Assembly (NCBI GenBank): GCA_017470245.1
Contig: JAFUEV010000044.1
Location: 1 to 51,903 of the forward strand
Source of the DNA: a bacterium
GTDB taxonomy: Bacteria > Cyanobacteriota > Vampirovibrionia > Gastranaerophilales > Gastranaerophilaceae
Length of the DNA stretch: 51,903 nucleotides
Direction of reading: 5' to 3'
Shown here piece after piece: positions 50,439 to 51,903 of the stretch. Within the stretch, counting starts at the first letter, position 1, and each line of letters starts with the position of its first letter. Below the pieces are notes generated by a model. The model made no database searches and was not told the DNA's origin. It saw only the letters and a list, made by a program, of their open reading frames with translations. A program made the translations under genes and the position numbers.

Positions 50439-51725
50439 ATGAAAATTCCACCTTTATCTTTTAAAAGTAATTATTATCGCAGGAATATAACTGCTGTAGA
50501 AACTGATTTTAATAATGAAAAACAACTTTACCCTGCTATTGAAAAATTTAATTATACGTTTGGTATTAGTTTTAAAGGATTATCGCCACAGGATAATTTG
50601 ATAAATATATGTAAAGGGATGTCTTATGAAAATTACAATGCATCTGAAGAAAACATAAAAAATGGTGTTTTTTGTATTGATTTACATTCTCATTCTTGTC
50701 ATTCAGACGGACAAGGAAACATTCCTACTATATTAACTCAGGCAGCTCAATATGCAGATGATTTGTACTCTAAAACAGGTAAAAAATTTACTTTAGCTTT
50801 AACTGACCATGATGGAGTTTCAGGTGTAAAAGAGGCTTTAAGTTATATTAATACCGATAAAGAAAAATTCAAAAACTTAAATTTTATTCCGGGTGCGGAA
50901 TTGAGTTTTGCTTTTATTTCTGATGGTGATATTAAAAATGCGGAAGTACTTGTTTATTTTCTTGAGCCTGATTCAAGAGAAGTAAATTCTTTGATTAATA
51001 AATTAAGAATTGGTAGAAATGATATGATTGATGGGATGATTGATGCACTCGGAGATGGTTATTCCCGCAAAGATTTAGATAAATATTTTATGGATGGTGA
51101 TGAAACTTATGCATATAATTTGCACAACAGAATAAGAAACTATGCACAAATTAAAACACGTATTAATAAAATGTCAAAAGAATTTAAAATGCCTGCTGAT
51201 AAATTATATTCTGATATAATGGATAGATATGTTTTCAGAGATGGCTATAGAATACAAAAACCATTCACCACACCTGAAGGATTGGATGATTTTTTCAATG
51301 AAAATGGTATTTATACCAATACAAAACCAATAGATGAAGATGTAGATGAAATATGCAAGATATTTTATCCTCAAATAAAAAACGGGCAAATTGTTTCTTC
51401 TTCTGAAAATACTCTTGAACATATTATTGACGTATTAGGAAATAATAAAAATGTTCTTATCGGATTTGCTCATCCATATTTTACAGCTATTCAAATGCAG
51501 GATTATAAAAAAGGTTTTGATGAACTTTTAAAAATTGGAAAAGGAAAAATTATCTTTTCTGAAAATTATCACCAATCTTATCCCCCAAAAATCTTGGAGA
51601 TAGATTCTAATCGTAAATATATTCAAGGTGTAAATGACTATCTGTCCTCAAAGGGTTTAATTGCAATTGGCGGCAGAGATAGTCACGCTTATAACTTTAT
51701 TAATCCCTCTACTTATAGCAGATAA
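50439..51725 (+). CDS. PHP-domain phosphoesterase with two SFK motifs
   Basis: 428 residues, AAAGAGG ribosome site. The PHP metal-site motifs are CIDLHSHSCHSDGQG (Asp81, His83, His85), LALTDHDGVSG, FIPGAELSFAF, IGFAHPYFT and IAIGGRDSHAYNF. The fold hydrolyses phosphomonoesters or cyclic phosphates. Two lineage motifs lie in the N-terminus, LSFKSNYY (6-13) and ISFKGL (43-48). A 150-residue helical insert separates the PHP halves, larger than in minimal histidinol-phosphatase types. It is divergent from the HAD operon and may act in the same pathway; the substrate is unknown. Confidence 0.88.
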   Translation: MKIPPLSFKSNYYRRNITAVETDFNNEKQLYPAIEKFNYTFGISFKGLSPQDNLINICKGMSYENYNASEENIKNGVFCIDLHSHSCHSDGQGNIPTILTQAAQYADDLYSKTGKKFTLALTDHDGVSGVKEALSYINTDKEKFKNLNFIPGAELSFAFISDGDIKNAEVLVYFLEPDSREVNSLINKLRIGRNDMIDGMIDALGDGYSRKDLDKYFMDGDETYAYNLHNRIRNYAQIKTRINKMSKEFKMPADKLYSDIMDRYVFRDGYRIQKPFTTPEGLDDFFNENGIYTNTKPIDEDVDEICKIFYPQIKNGQIVSSSENTLEHIIDVLGNNKNVLIGFAHPYFTAIQMQDYKKGFDELLKIGKGKIIFSENYHQSYPPKILEIDSNRKYIQGVNDYLSSKGLIAIGGRDSHAYNFINPSTYSR

Positions 51726-51769
51726 ATTAATTTAAAAATTTGAAATAACTCGACAGCGCAAATTAACAA

Positions 51770-51903
51770 TTATTTAGCATAGTCAGGGAACAACCATCTT
51801 AATATTTCATCGCCGTATTGTCCAAATGCTCTGGCTGGAACTTCCCCATGGAATTTAGAGGTGGCTTTTGTATATTTAGCGTTTTTCAGTTTATTTACAA
51901 ATG
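51770..51903 (-). CDS. C-terminal end of an unknown protein (5' partial)
   Basis: The minus-strand frame is open from the window edge to a TAA at 51770-51772, giving 43 residues that include HGEVPARAFGQYGDEILRWL and end FPDYAK. Codon use matches the neighbours. The start lies outside the window. No family is recognised from this fragment. It is convergent with the PHP gene, 44 bases apart. Confidence 0.6.
   Translation of the reverse strand, partial: FVNKLKNAKYTKATSKFHGEVPARAFGQYGDEILRWLFPDYAK

Noticed and set aside
1..51903. CRISPR arrays, insertion sequences, prophage or toxin-antitoxin genes
   Set aside because: No regular direct repeats with spacers, no transposase or integrase motifs, and no phage structural genes were seen on either strand.

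Overview
The window is AT-rich DNA with tightly packed genes, short intergenic gaps, many one-base stop/start overlaps (TAATG) and frequent TTG starts. There are no insertion sequences, phage genes or CRISPR arrays. The gene mix points to a bacterium on the cyanobacterial side of the tree that is not photosynthetic. It includes an LdpA-like iron-sulfur protein, a PBS-lyase-type HEAT-repeat protein, split transketolase, and several proteins carrying a short SFKG/SFKS-type motif. My best guess is a gut Vampirovibrionia/Melainabacteria (Gastranaerophilales-like) genome; this is an inference from gene content, not a database match.

Layout. 1-452: tail of a Glu/Lys/Pro-repeat protein, a strong terminator and an empty gap. 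453-6075: a papain-like-fold protein and four radical SAM paralogues around a divergent promoter. 6107-10155: isochorismatase-like hydrolase, LdpA-like protein, a small unknown and mnmG. 10226-12659: small zinc-ribbon protein coupled to a UbiA prenyltransferase, then the HEAT-repeat protein. 12703-18249: minus-strand FrhB-like/pyruvyl-transferase pair, then manC-dxr-aroQ. 18348-22174: anmK, several lineage-type unknowns and rplI. 22192-22434: a candidate leader-peptide attenuator. 22451-26886: a duplicated membrane protein, two more radical SAM paralogues and a GT2 glycosyltransferase. 26917-34788: Bax-inhibitor-like protein, large SRP RNA, and a minus-strand operon (Gfo/Idh oxidoreductase, CDP-alcohol phosphatidyltransferase, trmL, nnrD, TPR protein), then a 5'-nucleotidase and thiL. 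34911-40479: pgi, then tagA-transketolase N-transketolase C-ftsE-ftsX. 40560-43561: AAA+ ATPase, tRNA-Ser(GCU) and a nucleoside transporter. 43624-50332: a six-gene minus-strand operon (HAD phosphatase, radical SAM/SPASM, coiled-coil SFKGY protein, GH13-like hydrolase, methyltransferase, and a degenerate SPASM protein that has lost its radical SAM cluster motif). 50439-51725: a divergent PHP phosphoesterase. 51770-51903: the end of an unknown minus-strand gene.

How it fits together. Housekeeping functions (isoprenoid, shikimate, phospholipid, central carbon, cell division, tRNA modification) alternate with envelope and glycan genes (manC, pyruvyl transferase, GT2, TagA, Gfo/Idh). Between them lie groups built on radical SAM enzymes. 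The most system-like blocks are the 43624-50332 operon with its enzyme/pseudo-enzyme pair, the radical SAM family whose SPASM-like cysteines sit before the barrel, and the SFKG-type motif that recurs on unrelated proteins in several blocks.
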